From Gemmatimonadaceae bacterium (lineage in GTDB: Bacteria > Gemmatimonadota > Gemmatimonadetes > Gemmatimonadales > Gemmatimonadaceae): a stretch of DNA of 64,000 nt. Shown here one piece after another: positions 25,799 to 36,653 of this stretch (positions are counted from its first letter, which is position 1; the number at the start of each line of letters is the position of its first letter). A model generated the notes under the pieces. It was given only the letters and a program-made list of their open reading frames with translations. It ran no database searches and had not been told where the DNA came from. The translations under genes and the position numbers were made by a program. Location of the stretch: NCBI GenBank assembly GCA_016720905.1, contig JADKJT010000014.1:1-64000 (forward strand), given 5' to 3'.

Positions 25799-28567
25799 GT
25801 GACAGAAGAGGCGACCAACGGAACGATTGCAAAGGTTCTCACCCTAGGCGAGTGGCATGATCGCCTAGGCGATCACTTTGCTGCTCTAACGGCCCAGCGA
25901 GCAGCGGGCGGCTGGCCAGTCTTCGCACTGGAGCACGGCCTCGCTGAGGATGAGGTCGTGGCTCTGGAAGCCGCGGTCCGTCGCGAACTTGATAGCCGCA
26001 GTCCTAGCCTGCGTAGCTTCCTCCCAGGGGTCATCTACGCCGCCGAGTTCGGCTATCGATATAGTGGCCGGGAATACTGGCAGAGCTTCGCAGAAGCCAC
26101 GCCCAAGTGGGATGATAGGTGGCGCAACTTCATCCGCGAGGCGTTCGAACGATTCGCCCGTACCTTTGGCGGAGCTGAGCCGGACGGAGCGTGGGCCGGG
26201 AACTTCACAATCATTTGCTGGCCGATCACGCACGGCGTGCTGCCAAGAGATCTTCAGAATCAGCTCGCGAAGATCTTGTATGACGCACGGTTCAGCCTGC
26301 GTCCGCACTTGTTCGAAACCGCCCAAGCGCTCGGAGCACATCTACGAGCGCGAAGCGCTGGGGCCAGTTCGCGCTTCGTGGAGTTCGCGGAAAACGAACT
26401 ACTGCTCGGTCAGATCGCCGGTGCGCTTTTAGTTGAAGAGCCGGAAACGGAATTACTAAGCACTGCCACTCTCCATCGCATTGTGACCGATATCAATCGG
26501 CAGCGCGCCTCCGCTGAGTGGCTAAGTGAGGCACGACGTGCGACCAAGGCCTTCAGTCTTCGCGGGCTTTCGTCGCGAAAGGACGCTAGCAACGCCGGTC
26601 GTCGCGGCGCCGCAGTGGCCATTGCGAGAGCGTGGTCGAATGACAGTGAGGTCGGCCAGTCGCGTCTATTGCTGCGACCGCGAAGTGTTGGGGAATGGGA
26701 TGCGATAGTGGAAATCCCGGATCTTGCACCGCTTGCTCGCCAACTGCCCCATCATCGCCATGCGCTCGAGAACTCCCGGGCACGAATCGTCCGTGCCCGG
26801 GACAGGGTAGTTGCCAGGGGGCGACTCGTTGGCGCTGGCCCGCAGCAGGTGGTTCTGCAGCAATGGCCGAGTCCAAACGAACCTTTGCTCGAACTTGAGG
26901 GTGGTTCGCCGGAATTACGGATGCTTCTGCAGTCTTCGTTCCGCAGTCCGGCGGGCTCAAGGCACCTCTTTCGTGTGGCGGCAGACGGCATTGCCTATGC
27001 CAAGAGCGCAAAGACCGTCCTGCCCGGCGAGACCTACGTTCTGACGATCCCTGAGCCTGTCAGCCATCCAGCTGGCGGCATTCAGAGCGTGCGTCTGACA
27101 TGTGAAGGGGGATATGCACTTCAGTTCACGGTGCCAATCGTAGTAGACGAAGTTTGGCAGGCGTTGCTCGAAATTCTGAAACTGCGTGCGGTTCAAACGC
27201 TTGAGGTGTGGCCCGTCGGCCTTTGGCCCGTTGAGTGGGATGGGATGGGCGAAGCAACGTGGCTTGAGCGTGATGAGGTGATGATAGGAATTCGTAGCGA
27301 CCAGTCAATTGATCGAATCCGAGTCGCTATTGGGGAAGGCAACGTGGTCAATCTCGACTTCGAGACCGCGGAGATGCCAAGTAGGATCGTAAGCCTAGGC
27401 CGGCTTCCTGTAGGTACTTACGACCTGACCTTGCATACCGAGAGCAGCGAGAGTGCGTTGCAGCCGTCCGGCAGCATGCGAGTTCATGTGCGGTCAGAGC
27501 GCTTGTCCCTAGTCGCGCGTACGGAGCGCCAAGCGGTGGCCTTGTCCACTTACCCGGCATCGCCTGCTCTCGAGGACCTATGGGAAGGAAAGGTGCAACT
27601 GCAACTCAGAGGGCCGATCGGGCGGCGTTCACGGTGCAAAGTCACTTTCCTTTCCGGCAGGCCACAAAGAGAGGTGTTCAGCAAGACACTGCCCGACATG
27701 CTCCTGCCAGTAGAGCCAAGTGACTGGGAGGCGGCCTTCAAGGGCTACGTCCGTGCAGACCGGAAGGCGGAGGAACTGATCGACGTTGCATCGAAGATCA
27801 CGATCAACTTCGATGCTGGCGTCCTCGGCGCGGCGAGCTTGGAAGCAGAACGCGAGTTCAACCCGATTCGGTGGGCAACAAGCAAGCTCGAGGGACGACC
27901 TGCTCTAAAGCTGATAGACGATGCGGGTGCCAGCGACGTGCGAGTTGATTTTCGCCCAGTCGGACACCCCGTGCAGCGAACGCAGATCAGCTATGACGTA
28001 GCGGTAGCGGGCGTCTCACTCAGGCAGCCAGGAGGCTTACTGGTCGCGTCAGACGGGACGAGACGGGCTGCTGCGGTGTTCGTTCCTGGCGGTGTCGTTC
28101 AAAGTTTCGAAGCACTTCAGGTCCATCCAGTCTTGGGCAATCCTCCATACGACGAGACGGACTTGTTGTTGCAAGCAAGCGAATGGCAGGATTCGCGAGA
28201 GAAAGGAAGTCTGATGGCCGCCTCCCACAGACAGTCCGTGCTAAAGCTGCTGTTGGCGGAAATCGCCGGCGCAATCGGAGGAGCCACGTGGCGGCGCGGC
28301 GAGCGGGCATGGAAAGACAACGAGACAGCACAGGGAATGGCGCAGCTGATGAAAGCGCTAACCGACCACCCGGACGAGCGAATCATTGGCGACATGATCG
28401 TGCAGGCCGCCGAGTCGTGGGTGGCGGCTAGTCCGATTGATCGCATCACCGAACTCGCGGATACGCTTAGAAGTATGCGCACTGTTATAGGGTGGGCAGC
28501 ATACCTCCTGCGGAGCCAGTTGCCCGCCTCGCAGTGGGCGCCCATCCGCTGTACCCGCGTCAGATAA
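25799..28567 (+). CDS. Large uncharacterised defence-island protein (late frameshift)
   Basis: 922 residues in one frame from GTG 25799. Another frame continues with family-like sequence (DFALRVASSPVAVRAKYSDD) to a stop at 28767, so a single indel near 28,550 has cut the natural tail and full length would be about 990 residues. The N-terminal 200 residues (EYWQSFAEATPKWDDRWRNF, NFTIICWPITHGVLPRDLQN) resemble the large non-enzymatic proteins of the STY4851/ECs_5259 kind found beside DUF1998 helicases. The middle is beta-rich, and the end is helical. No Walker, nuclease or methyltransferase motif is visible. By position it is a core component of the operon, perhaps a DNA- or partner-binding scaffold. 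Confidence 0.65.
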   Translation: MTEEATNGTIAKVLTLGEWHDRLGDHFAALTAQRAAGGWPVFALEHGLAEDEVVALEAAVRRELDSRSPSLRSFLPGVIYAAEFGYRYSGREYWQSFAEATPKWDDRWRNFIREAFERFARTFGGAEPDGAWAGNFTIICWPITHGVLPRDLQNQLAKILYDARFSLRPHLFETAQALGAHLRARSAGASSRFVEFAENELLLGQIAGALLVEEPETELLSTATLHRIVTDINRQRASAEWLSEARRATKAFSLRGLSSRKDASNAGRRGAAVAIARAWSNDSEVGQSRLLLRPRSVGEWDAIVEIPDLAPLARQLPHHRHALENSRARIVRARDRVVARGRLVGAGPQQVVLQQWPSPNEPLLELEGGSPELRMLLQSSFRSPAGSRHLFRVAADGIAYAKSAKTVLPGETYVLTIPEPVSHPAGGIQSVRLTCEGGYALQFTVPIVVDEVWQALLEILKLRAVQTLEVWPVGLWPVEWDGMGEATWLERDEVMIGIRSDQSIDRIRVAIGEGNVVNLDFETAEMPSRIVSLGRLPVGTYDLTLHTESSESALQPSGSMRVHVRSERLSLVARTERQAVALSTYPASPALEDLWEGKVQLQLRGPIGRRSRCKVTFLSGRPQREVFSKTLPDMLLPVEPSDWEAAFKGYVRADRKAEELIDVASKITINFDAGVLGAASLEAEREFNPIRWATSKLEGRPALKLIDDAGASDVRVDFRPVGHPVQRTQISYDVAVAGVSLRQPGGLLVASDGTRRAAAVFVPGGVVQSFEALQVHPVLGNPPYDETDLLLQASEWQDSREKGSLMAASHRQSVLKLLLAEIAGAIGGATWRRGERAWKDNETAQGMAQLMKALTDHPDERIIGDMIVQAAESWVAASPIDRITELADTLRSMRTVIGWAAYLLRSQLPASQWAPIRCTRVR

Positions 28568-28763
28568 CTGATTTCGCCCTTCGGGTGGCAAGCAGCCCTG
28601 TCGCCGTGCGCGCGAAGTACAGCGACGACGAAATTCGACGTAATCTGGGCGAGTTGCGCGGCAAAGCGATTGCGCTGCGTTCGGCCCGCCTTGCGACAAT
28701 CGCGGTGCACGTGGCGTCTCGTCAAGATGCCGAAGGTGGCGCGATCTACGCGGGGTGGAACTG

Positions 28764-29830
28764 GTGACTGAAATCCTCTTCGAGGTTCTGAGTCAAAAGG
28801 AGGCTGTGCTCCGTGTGCTTGCGGCCCTCGGTGTATCAGATCCGTGTACCTGCATCGATGAAGTCGCAGTCCTATCCGCGCTCTTGCGGCGTGCGGCGTC
28901 GTTGAGTTGCCCGTGTCCGCCTGCCACGCTAACGCGACGGGTCCGGATGGGTCTCCGCGGGCTGGTAGCCGAGGAGGAAGACGTCGAAGACCTGATAGGT
29001 GGATTAGTTGACGCATTGACGGGATACGGCGACCTGATCGAAGCTCCCGGCAGGGACGACGCGCGACTGCACCTCTATCTGGCTCCGCCAAGCTTCGTCC
29101 GAACGTCTAAGCAGCGCTGCCTGCTTCTAGGCATAGCCCCAGATGGTGCCGATTTTGTTCCTGCCGGGATCGCGGCGCGCATCGCACGTCAGGGGCACGC
29201 CTGCATTCTCGAGGAGAGGGCTGGAGAAGACCTGCCAGCTATGCTGAGGGGCTCGGCCTTCTAGAGATCAAGGACGACATTTGGTTTAAGCGACCGGTCG
29301 GGGAGACAGCTGTCCAACTCATACAGCGTCATGATGGGAAGCTGTCACAGGGCACTGTCATTGGCCAAATCGATGATCTAGAAGTTATCGATCCAGCGAA
29401 GCCGGTGCATTTCTATCGCGGCCGGTGGGTGAAACCCGGAAAACTGTCAGGGAAGTTCGTCGGGCGCAGACCGCAAGCATACGGCGCGCCGCTGTGGTGC
29501 TACGTGGAACTCAGCGATGGAAGACCTGTGCACCTGCTGGATCTGCACACGAGCGAATGGCGTGGATGCGACCAAGCATGGCTGTTGCAGATGGCACTTG
29601 ACGCAAACGCCGGTCATCCTCAGCAGTTTGGTGCTGAGCTGGCCGACTCCGGTGCCGTGGTCCTGCGGTTCTTCGGGCCAGTGCCCTCATGGTGGCAGCG
29701 GCGATGGGATGTAGTGGCGACTCGAGTCGACGCGAAGGCTTGTCTCTTCGCTTACGAAATGTCGTATGACCAGTATGAAGCAGAATTGGGCAGACTTGTG
29801 TTGGAACTCTGGCTTTTTGAAAGAACCTAA
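28764..29830 (+). pseudogene. Uncharacterised operon protein, one frameshift
   Basis: The natural gene runs from GTG 28764 (overlapping the upstream stop as GTGA) to TAA 29828-29830, about 355 codons, with a shift near 29,248 joining frame 28764-29264 (MTEILFEVLSQKEAVLRVLA) to a frame reading GLLEIKDDIWFKRPVGETAV and then FYRGRWVKPGKLSGKFVGRR. The N-terminal half looks like a helical, winged-helix-type region. The second half is beta-rich and aromatic. I recognise no named family. It lies directly before the helicase and ends 20 bp ahead of its start. Confidence 0.55.
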
Positions 29831-29849
29831 AGGTGCAAGGAGCGCGCGA

Positions 29850-32800
29850 GTGTCCTCAACAGTAGCCGAGACGATTGCGAAACTTCACGAAGCGTTGCGC
29901 TCTTACATCGAGGCGACCTACCACATTAGCCATCCGCGACTCGTGCAGTTGCGACGCGATCTGCTTGACCTTAAGGCGACGATCTCGCAGGAGCCGTTTT
30001 TTGAGAGTACGCCGCGATATGTGAAAGCCGCGCGATATCGCGACATCGCGGGATTGGACCGCGAGATTGTGGAGTTGTTAGAGTCGGTATCCGCAGACGG
30101 CGCGAAGCCGAAGCTCGTCTATGACCCGCCCTATTCGCATCAGGCGCAGGCCCTAAAGAGTGCTCTTGCGCTTGGACGAAGCATGGTTGTGATGACAGGC
30201 ACCGGCTCTGGGAAGACCGAGTCGTTCTTGTTGCCAATCCTGGGCAAGTTGGCGCGGGAAGCGGCCCGCCCTGGGAGCGCATTTGGGGGCACGCCGACAG
30301 TGAGAGCGCTAGTGCTCTATCCCATGAATGCGCTCGTGAACGATCAGTTGGCGCGCATTCGAACGCTATTTGGCGATGCGCGTATTGCTGGGTTCTTCAA
30401 GGCGAATGCAGGTCGCCCGGCGAGGTTCGCGCGCTATACCAGTCGCACGCTTTATCCGGGCGTACGAACTGACAAGAAGGACCAGACACGGCTGAAGCCG
30501 ATCGGAGACTACTACGTAAGCAAATTGAGCGATCCAACCGCGAAGGATCTGGTGGCCGCGCTGAAGGAGAAGGGAAAGTGGCCGGCGAAGCCGGATCTGG
30601 AGCGATGGTATGGCAGGCACGGCACGCGGTGGCGGAATGCGACGGGCGCATTTCAAAGAGCGGTGATGCTCGCCGACGATCCAGAGCTGTTCACGCGCCA
30701 CGAGGTGCATGCAGCGCCCCCAGACGTACTGGTCACCAACTACAGCATGCTCGGAGTACATGCTGATGCGCCCGTTGGAGCGCCCGGTGTTTGATGCAAC
30801 CAACACATGGCTTTCGAAGAACCCGACGGAGACCTTCCTGTTGGTACTCGACGAAGCGCACCTGTATCGCGGTGCTGCGGGTACCGAGGTCGCGCTGCTT
30901 ATTCGGCGGCTGCGTGAGCGCCTTGGGATACCTGCCGACCGATTGCAGGTGATCTGCACCTCCGCAAGCTTTTCCAATCCAGGCGCCGCTGCGATCTTCG
31001 GCGCTGGACTGGTAGGGAAGACGGCCACTGACTTCGATGTCATTCAGGGAACGCTTGCCAACCGTCAGTCGGCTGCGGCCGGTGGCGTGAGCGACGCGAC
31101 GCAACTCACGGCGATTGACATAGCGGCTCTCTATGGAGCGACGACAGACACGTCGCGGCGTATGATCCTCCAACCGTTCTTGGAATGGCGAGGTGTCGTA
31201 GCTACCGCGTCGCTCGAGCAGGATCTCCATACGGCGCTCGATCAATACGCGCCACTCGGGGCGCTCGTGAACGCAACGATGACTGAGGCATGGGGTCTAG
31301 AGCGACTCTCTATGTACCTCTTCCCCAGCGTCGGCCCGGATACGGCAGCAAAGGCCGCGACAGCGCTGATGGCGCTTGGCAGCATGGCAAGAGCAACGCC
31401 GAAGGAACCGGGTCTGCTCCCATGCCGGGTACATGCCTTCTTCCGAGGGTTGCCAGGTCTTTGGGTGTGCGTGGATCCGGAGTGCACCGACTTGGACGAG
31501 AAGTTGCGCTCCGGTCCGACAGGCAAGATGTATGCTCAGCCACAAGAGAGATGTGGTTGCGGAGCGCGAGTGTTCGAGTTGTACACATGCCGCCAGTGCG
31601 GTGCGGCGTACGCGCGGGCGTACACGAATGACGTCGAGCAGCCGAGCTATCTCTGGGCCGAGCCAGGCCAAGGATTTCAGGCAGAGGACGGCCGACGTTT
31701 GGAACTCCAGCCACTGGACCTGCTTCTCCAACCCCACCGCGAGGACGTTGAGAAGGCGGATCTCGATCTGGTGACCGGACGCCTGAACCCCGCGCACTTG
31801 GGTCCGCGAATGCGTACGGTGTGTCTTCGCAAAGAGCGGACGAAACTGGCCAAAGTCGCCGATGGAGAAAAGACCAACGATTCTGAGCCGCATGTATCCG
31901 GCGAGTTCCGCCCCTGTGGCGTCTGCGGTGATGACGCCGATTACGGGCGCTCGTCCGTTCAGGATCATCAGACGAAGGGTGATCAACCGTTCCAGGCCCT
32001 CGTTGCCCGGCAGATCCAGGTGCAGCCTCCTGGTCAGCAGGCCGCAACGCCGCGGGCTCCGCACAGGGTCGCAAGGTGCTGATCTTCAGCGATTCGCGGC
32101 AGACCGCAGCGCGTCTCGCACCGCGAATCCAGGAATACTCGAACAAGGACGTGCTGCGTCCATTGCTCGTCGCTGGATACCAGGCTCTCGGGGCGTTCAC
32201 CGGATTGCGCAAGCAACTGTCGCTTGAGGATGCCTACCTGGCGGTTTTACTGGCTGCAGGCCAGTTGGGCGTGCGCTTGAGGCCCACGCTCTTGCAGATG
32301 GAGTTGTTCCACCAATCGAAGGTGGACAAGGTGCTTGCGGAGGGGAACTCTGACTACTGATCTGCAGGCGCTCGAACTACTCACGGAGATGCGCACTCTG
32401 TCGCCCCAGGTCGCGCTCTTGCGGGGAATCCGTGATGTCATCTGCGACAAGTATATCGGTCTTCACCCCCTAGCCCTCGCCTCGGTGCGCGAGCGTGGTG
32501 CGCATACAGCCTCTCTGCAGGCTCTCCCTACCATTATCGGTGTTGCCGAAACTGACGACGACAAACTGCGGGTTGCGCGGGCGTGGATCAGCCTCTGGCT
32601 GCGGAAGGGCCTCTGGCTTAGCCGGATGCCAACTGACTGGATTGGAAGCAAGAAGCTTCAGCTTGCCTCGGGCAAGTTCGACGCCTTTGCTCGATGGCTA
32701 CCCACACCTGCTAGTCGAACCGCGTTCGAGAAACTGTGGTTGCCCCCACTTCTGAGCCTGTTCGCGCAGCCAATGGGAGGCCCCGCCAAACAGATGGTGA

Positions 32801-33762
32801 AGGGTTCGGAACTGTGCCTGGAACTGGTTGGGGACTGGCAATACTGTCGCCTATGCCGGGCGGTTCAGCGCACTGCGCCGACCTCACTTTGCAGGTGCCT
32901 GAGTTGTGGTTCTGACGAGATAGGTACGATCGATCCAAATGGCGATGCGGTATTCGCCGCACGCAAAGGGTTCTATCGGCAAACGACAGTTGAAGCCATT
33001 GCCATTCCCCCGATTGCGCCGCTGGCCCTAATCGCTGCGGAACACACCGCCCAACTAGGGGCAGCCCAAGAGGGCGACATCTACTCGAAGGCCGAGGAGC
33101 ACGAGTTGCTGTTCCAGGACGTTGATCTCGGTCCCGATGATAAGGGGCAGGAGAGACCGGCGATTGACGTCTTATCCTGCACGACAACGATGGAGGTGGG
33201 CATCGATATTGGAGCGCTGTCAGGCGTCGCGTTGCGCAACATGCCTCCTGCGCGCGCCAACTACCAACAGCGTGCGGGCCGCGCAGGCCGCCGCGGTAAC
33301 GCTATTGCTACGGTCATCGCACTGGCGGGCGCCGATAGCCATGATGCGCACTTCTATTCGGCGCCTGAGAAAATGGTGCGGGGCGCCGTTCTTGATCCGG
33401 TGCTCGTGCTTAGCAACGACGACATTGCGCGACGGCATATCACGGCATACCTGCTGCAGCGCTACTTGGGTGAACGCTTGCCCGCGATACGGCCTGAGGA
33501 TCAGCCTCACCTATTTGAGGTGCTCGGTACCGTGCAGGGCTTCCTTGATGAGAAGGCCGTCCTGAATCGCAAAGACTTTGGCAACTGGCTGGAAACGAAC
33601 GAACGGCAACTGCAGGCAGACGTAGACGGCTGGCTACCAGCAGAGCTTGATGGCGTTGTCAGAGCCGAAATCATCATCTCTTTGGTGACGAACACGCTGG
33701 AGTCGATCGATTACGCACTCACCACCGACCGCTCGCAAGAAGAGGGAACCGTCGATGACTGA
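29850..33762 (+). pseudogene. YprA-family SF2 helicase, split by about three frameshifts
   Basis: About 1,300 codons from GTG 29850 (RBS AAGGAG 7 nt upstream). Motif I VMTGTGSGKTESF, Ib YPMNALVNDQLARIR, DEAH box LLVLDEAHLYRGAAGTEVAL, Cys clusters (CGCGARVF, CRQCGAAY), FQALVARQIQVQPP, VLIFSDSRQTAARLA, and motifs [15 protein letters not shown] and [11 protein letters not shown] are all present in order. They lie in four frames: shifts fall near 30,751, between 32,000 and 32,080, and near 32,342. This helicase type, paired with DUF1998, is the motor of DISARM, Druantia, Dpd and ARMADA systems. As written it cannot be made whole. The 8-nt overlap with the next gene shows tight coupling. Confidence 0.8.
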
Positions 33763-35131
33763 AGCTGACAGCGCTGATGATACGAACGTCGTTCCCGACC
33801 TCCCCGCGGAAACTGGGGAGGAGCACGGCGTCGATGAGAATCAAGAATATCTGCTCAACCGACTGTTGTATCGCGGAGTGCTGCCACGCTATGCGTTCCC
33901 GACTGATGTCGCGAGCTTTTACGTGTTCGACGTAGCGAAATCAACTGATTTCCGCTACGCCTATCAGTTTGCGCCGTCGCAAGCATTGTCCGTCGCTTTG
34001 TCACAGTATGCACCGGCAAAGGAAGTATGGATTGCGAATAAGTTGTTTCGCTCAGGTGCCATCTTCTCGCCGGGGCGACGCGAGCGCTTCGAAGCGTGGA
34101 ACGAGAAGCGCTTTTACTACGAGTGTAGCAACTGCCGATTCGCTTGCACTAAAGAGCGCGAAGACGGCAGGAAGGGGGAGAGCATCGATTGCCCCGCTTG
34201 TGGAAAACCGGGCACGCTGGGCAAGGCAAGGTATTGGTTCCGGCCCCCGGGGTTCGCGCACCCCGTGGACGTCGCGGAGGACGAGTCTGCCGACGAGTTG
34301 CAGGAACTCAGCTACGCCACCCGCGCGAAGTTGGATGCGCCGTCTCCGAAGCCCGGTGAGGGGACATGGCAGCGAGTGGGGCCGCGAGTGCGGGGGCACT
34401 ACTTGCGCAAGCACTTACTTGTGACGAACGCTGGCCCACGGCAAGACGGTTATACCTACTGTGCCCGGTGCGGACGAATCGAGCCAACTAGTCCGCCGAC
34501 AACCAAGCTCTCCAAGCCACACCCGAAACCGTACCCCGATTCAAAGCAGCCACTATGTCCTGGCAATGCTGCAGCCATTGGGGTGTGTCTTGGCACCGAT
34601 TTTATCACGGACATCTTGCTTGTGAACATGCGAGTGGATGCTCCTGTGCGCCTCACACCAGGCGTTCTGGCCACGGAGATCGCGATGAGGACTGTCTGTG
34701 AGGCAATCGCTAAAGCGACCTGCATTGAGTTGGAACTGGAAGACGGGGAGGTGCAGTCGGACTTCCGATCAGCGCTCTCTGAGGGTGGACAGAGCGGTGT
34801 CGAAGTGGAGGTCTATCTATACGACACGCTCCCTGGCGGCGCGGGATTCGCACGCCGTGCCGGTGACCAGTTAGCTAAGGTGCTTGAGAGGGCCAGCGAA
34901 GTGCTTGGGGCGTGTACGTGTGATGCCTCCTGTTACAACTGCTTGCGGAGCTTCAAGAACAAGATGGAGCATGATCGCCTTGATCGGCACGTTGGCCGCG
35001 ACCTTCTTGAGTATCTGCTGAATGGCACCTTGCCAACTCTCGGTGCAAGGAGAGAGAGCACGGTGGTGCGAGTTCTGGCGGAGGATGTGGCGCCAAGCCG
35101 GGTCGGCGATAACAGCCGTGGTCGATTCTGA
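33755..35131 (+). CDS. DUF1998 (MZB) partner of the helicase, C-terminal frameshift
   Basis: 458 residues from ATG 33755, overlapping the helicase stop by 8 nt. An early zinc-ribbon pair ([10 protein letters not shown] and DCPACGKPG, about residues 123-150) and a C-terminal Cys cluster ([18 protein letters not shown]) define the DUF1998/MZB fold, which works as a separate subunit (as DrmB in DISARM) or as the C-terminal part of DruE. The last residues ([14 protein letters not shown]) are out of frame. A frame to 35369 ([20 protein letters not shown]) continues the natural tail, so one indel lies near 35,095. The Cys clusters are intact. Confidence 0.8.
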   Translation: MTEADSADDTNVVPDLPAETGEEHGVDENQEYLLNRLLYRGVLPRYAFPTDVASFYVFDVAKSTDFRYAYQFAPSQALSVALSQYAPAKEVWIANKLFRSGAIFSPGRRERFEAWNEKRFYYECSNCRFACTKEREDGRKGESIDCPACGKPGTLGKARYWFRPPGFAHPVDVAEDESADELQELSYATRAKLDAPSPKPGEGTWQRVGPRVRGHYLRKHLLVTNAGPRQDGYTYCARCGRIEPTSPPTTKLSKPHPKPYPDSKQPLCPGNAAAIGVCLGTDFITDILLVNMRVDAPVRLTPGVLATEIAMRTVCEAIAKATCIELELEDGEVQSDFRSALSEGGQSGVEVEVYLYDTLPGGAGFARRAGDQLAKVLERASEVLGACTCDASCYNCLRSFKNKMEHDRLDRHVGRDLLEYLLNGTLPTLGARRESTVVRVLAEDVAPSRVGDNSRGRF

Positions 35132-35411
35132 CGTGGAGGTGCCCGGCTTGGGTGCCGTGCGAGTTCCGTTGTGGGTGCAGGGGTCGTCTGGGCAACAAGT
35201 TGCCGTCTGTCTTACGCATTCCTTGACGCCGTTCACGCCCGCGGATGCAAGACTCGTAGAAATGGGGGAACTCACGCCGACGCCAGTGCTGGCAGTCAGC
35301 GAGCTAACTGTGAGGCGCAACCTGCCTAGTGCGACGCAAGAAGTACTGAGCGCCAGTGGGGTGGTGTAGCGTGGGGATCTCAGCAGACTTGAGGACCTCT
35401 GGCGCGTTGCG

Positions 35412-36629
35412 ATGCCCACCGAGTGGCCGGCCGCGCCGATGCCGATGAGCTTCTCAACGATGACTGCAATCGAAGCGTGCCCGCTGCGGTGGGCTCTAAG
35501 CAAGGCGCGCTATGCGGGGACGTGGAGTGCGAGCGGATATCCTGACCGAGTTTATCTAGGCACGCTGGTGGGTCAGGGCGTGCACGGAGTACTCGAGCGC
35601 GTCGTTGCGCTGATTGCCCAAATGGGTGGCGCTGTTGGAGATCCGTCAGTAACGGTGCAAGCTCTGCGGCGGTTGGGAGGTATCAGTGCGTTGCTCGAGA
35701 AGCAACTTGAACGGATCGCGGAGCGGGCATCCCTCAACCCGCGCGTCGCGGCGTCAGGAAGGAACGTCCGCGAGGAACTTCAGCAGCGACGCCCCGCCAT
35801 GCGAATGGACGTGCAACTCTTGCTGAGCAGACTGCGTGGAAACACCGGTCGTACTGGGCATAAGGACTCAGAGCCATATGCAGTCGGAACTCAGTCTGCC
35901 ACGACCACCCGATCCGTTGCGTCGGGAGCAAATGTCGAGGTTCCGCTCAGAGGACGTGGTGACCATTGGAAAGGAGTCGCAGATCTGATAGTCGTCGATG
36001 AAGGTGGCGTCGAGATCTTGGACTACAAGACAGGCGCGCGTAAGCCGGCGCACGCACTGCAGGTGCAGCTATACTCACGGCTCTTTGAAGAAGATGAGGG
36101 TGCGAATCCCAGAAGATATGCCGTGCGGGCGTTGCGACTTATCTACCGTGACGGCGAGGTAGCGGTCCCGGTGCCGAGCGGGGAAGAGCGGACGGCACTT
36201 GCCGCGGAATTGGATAGACGTGCCATGGGGGCGCAGGAGCAGGTGACCTCCGCGCCGCCATCTGCGAGGCCGAGTGCAGAAAGTTGCGTCTTCTGTAATG
36301 TGAAGCAACTCTGCAGTGCGTACTGGACGTCAGCCGTTATTGGGGAGGTCGCCGCGTTCGGGGCAGGCGCGCTGGTGGATGTGGAACTGAGAGTGCATGA
36401 GCGGCGCGCAGAGGCGTTGTGGAGCGCGACAGTGCTGCAGGCAGCTGATCGCGTACCCGGTGCCAAGGTGTTCGTGCGTTGTGGGCAAGAGCACAGTCAT
36501 CTATCCAATCAACTGGCCCACGCATCGCGTGTACGGATTCTCGGAGCTTCGTGGCTCGAGCCAGGCGATGATGCTGAACCCGCGATGTTGGGACTGACGC
36601 GTGTCAGCGAGGTCTTCATCGTCGAGTAA
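35412..36629 (+). CDS. Cas4-like PD-(D/E)XK nuclease with four Fe-S-type Cys
   Basis: 405 residues, apparently intact. The RecB-family nuclease core reads GVADLIVVDEGGVEILDYKTG: Asp, Glu-x-x-Asp-Tyr-Lys-Thr-Gly, the motif II-III layout of Cas4/AddB. Cysteines at EACPLRW (N-terminal) and CVFCNVKQLC (about residues 295-304) form the pattern of an iron-sulfur staple. The last 90 residues are beta-rich (GALVDVELRVHERRAEALWS), possibly an OB fold. It is the last gene of the operon, 42 nt after the natural DUF1998 stop, and presumably supplies 5'-3' exonuclease or DNA-end processing. It is the one operon gene without a visible frameshift. Confidence 0.78.
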   Translation: MPTEWPAAPMPMSFSTMTAIEACPLRWALSKARYAGTWSASGYPDRVYLGTLVGQGVHGVLERVVALIAQMGGAVGDPSVTVQALRRLGGISALLEKQLERIAERASLNPRVAASGRNVREELQQRRPAMRMDVQLLLSRLRGNTGRTGHKDSEPYAVGTQSATTTRSVASGANVEVPLRGRGDHWKGVADLIVVDEGGVEILDYKTGARKPAHALQVQLYSRLFEEDEGANPRRYAVRALRLIYRDGEVAVPVPSGEERTALAAELDRRAMGAQEQVTSAPPSARPSAESCVFCNVKQLCSAYWTSAVIGEVAAFGAGALVDVELRVHERRAEALWSATVLQAADRVPGAKVFVRCGQEHSHLSNQLAHASRVRILGASWLEPGDDAEPAMLGLTRVSEVFIVE

Positions 36630-36653
36630 TAGGGATAGAGTTACCAGGATGTA

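Noticed and set aside
22047..36629. DISARM, BREX or Dpd system
   Set aside because: No methyltransferase, PLD nuclease, PglZ or 7-deazaguanine genes. DruA, GHKL and Cas4-like genes do not fit those systems.
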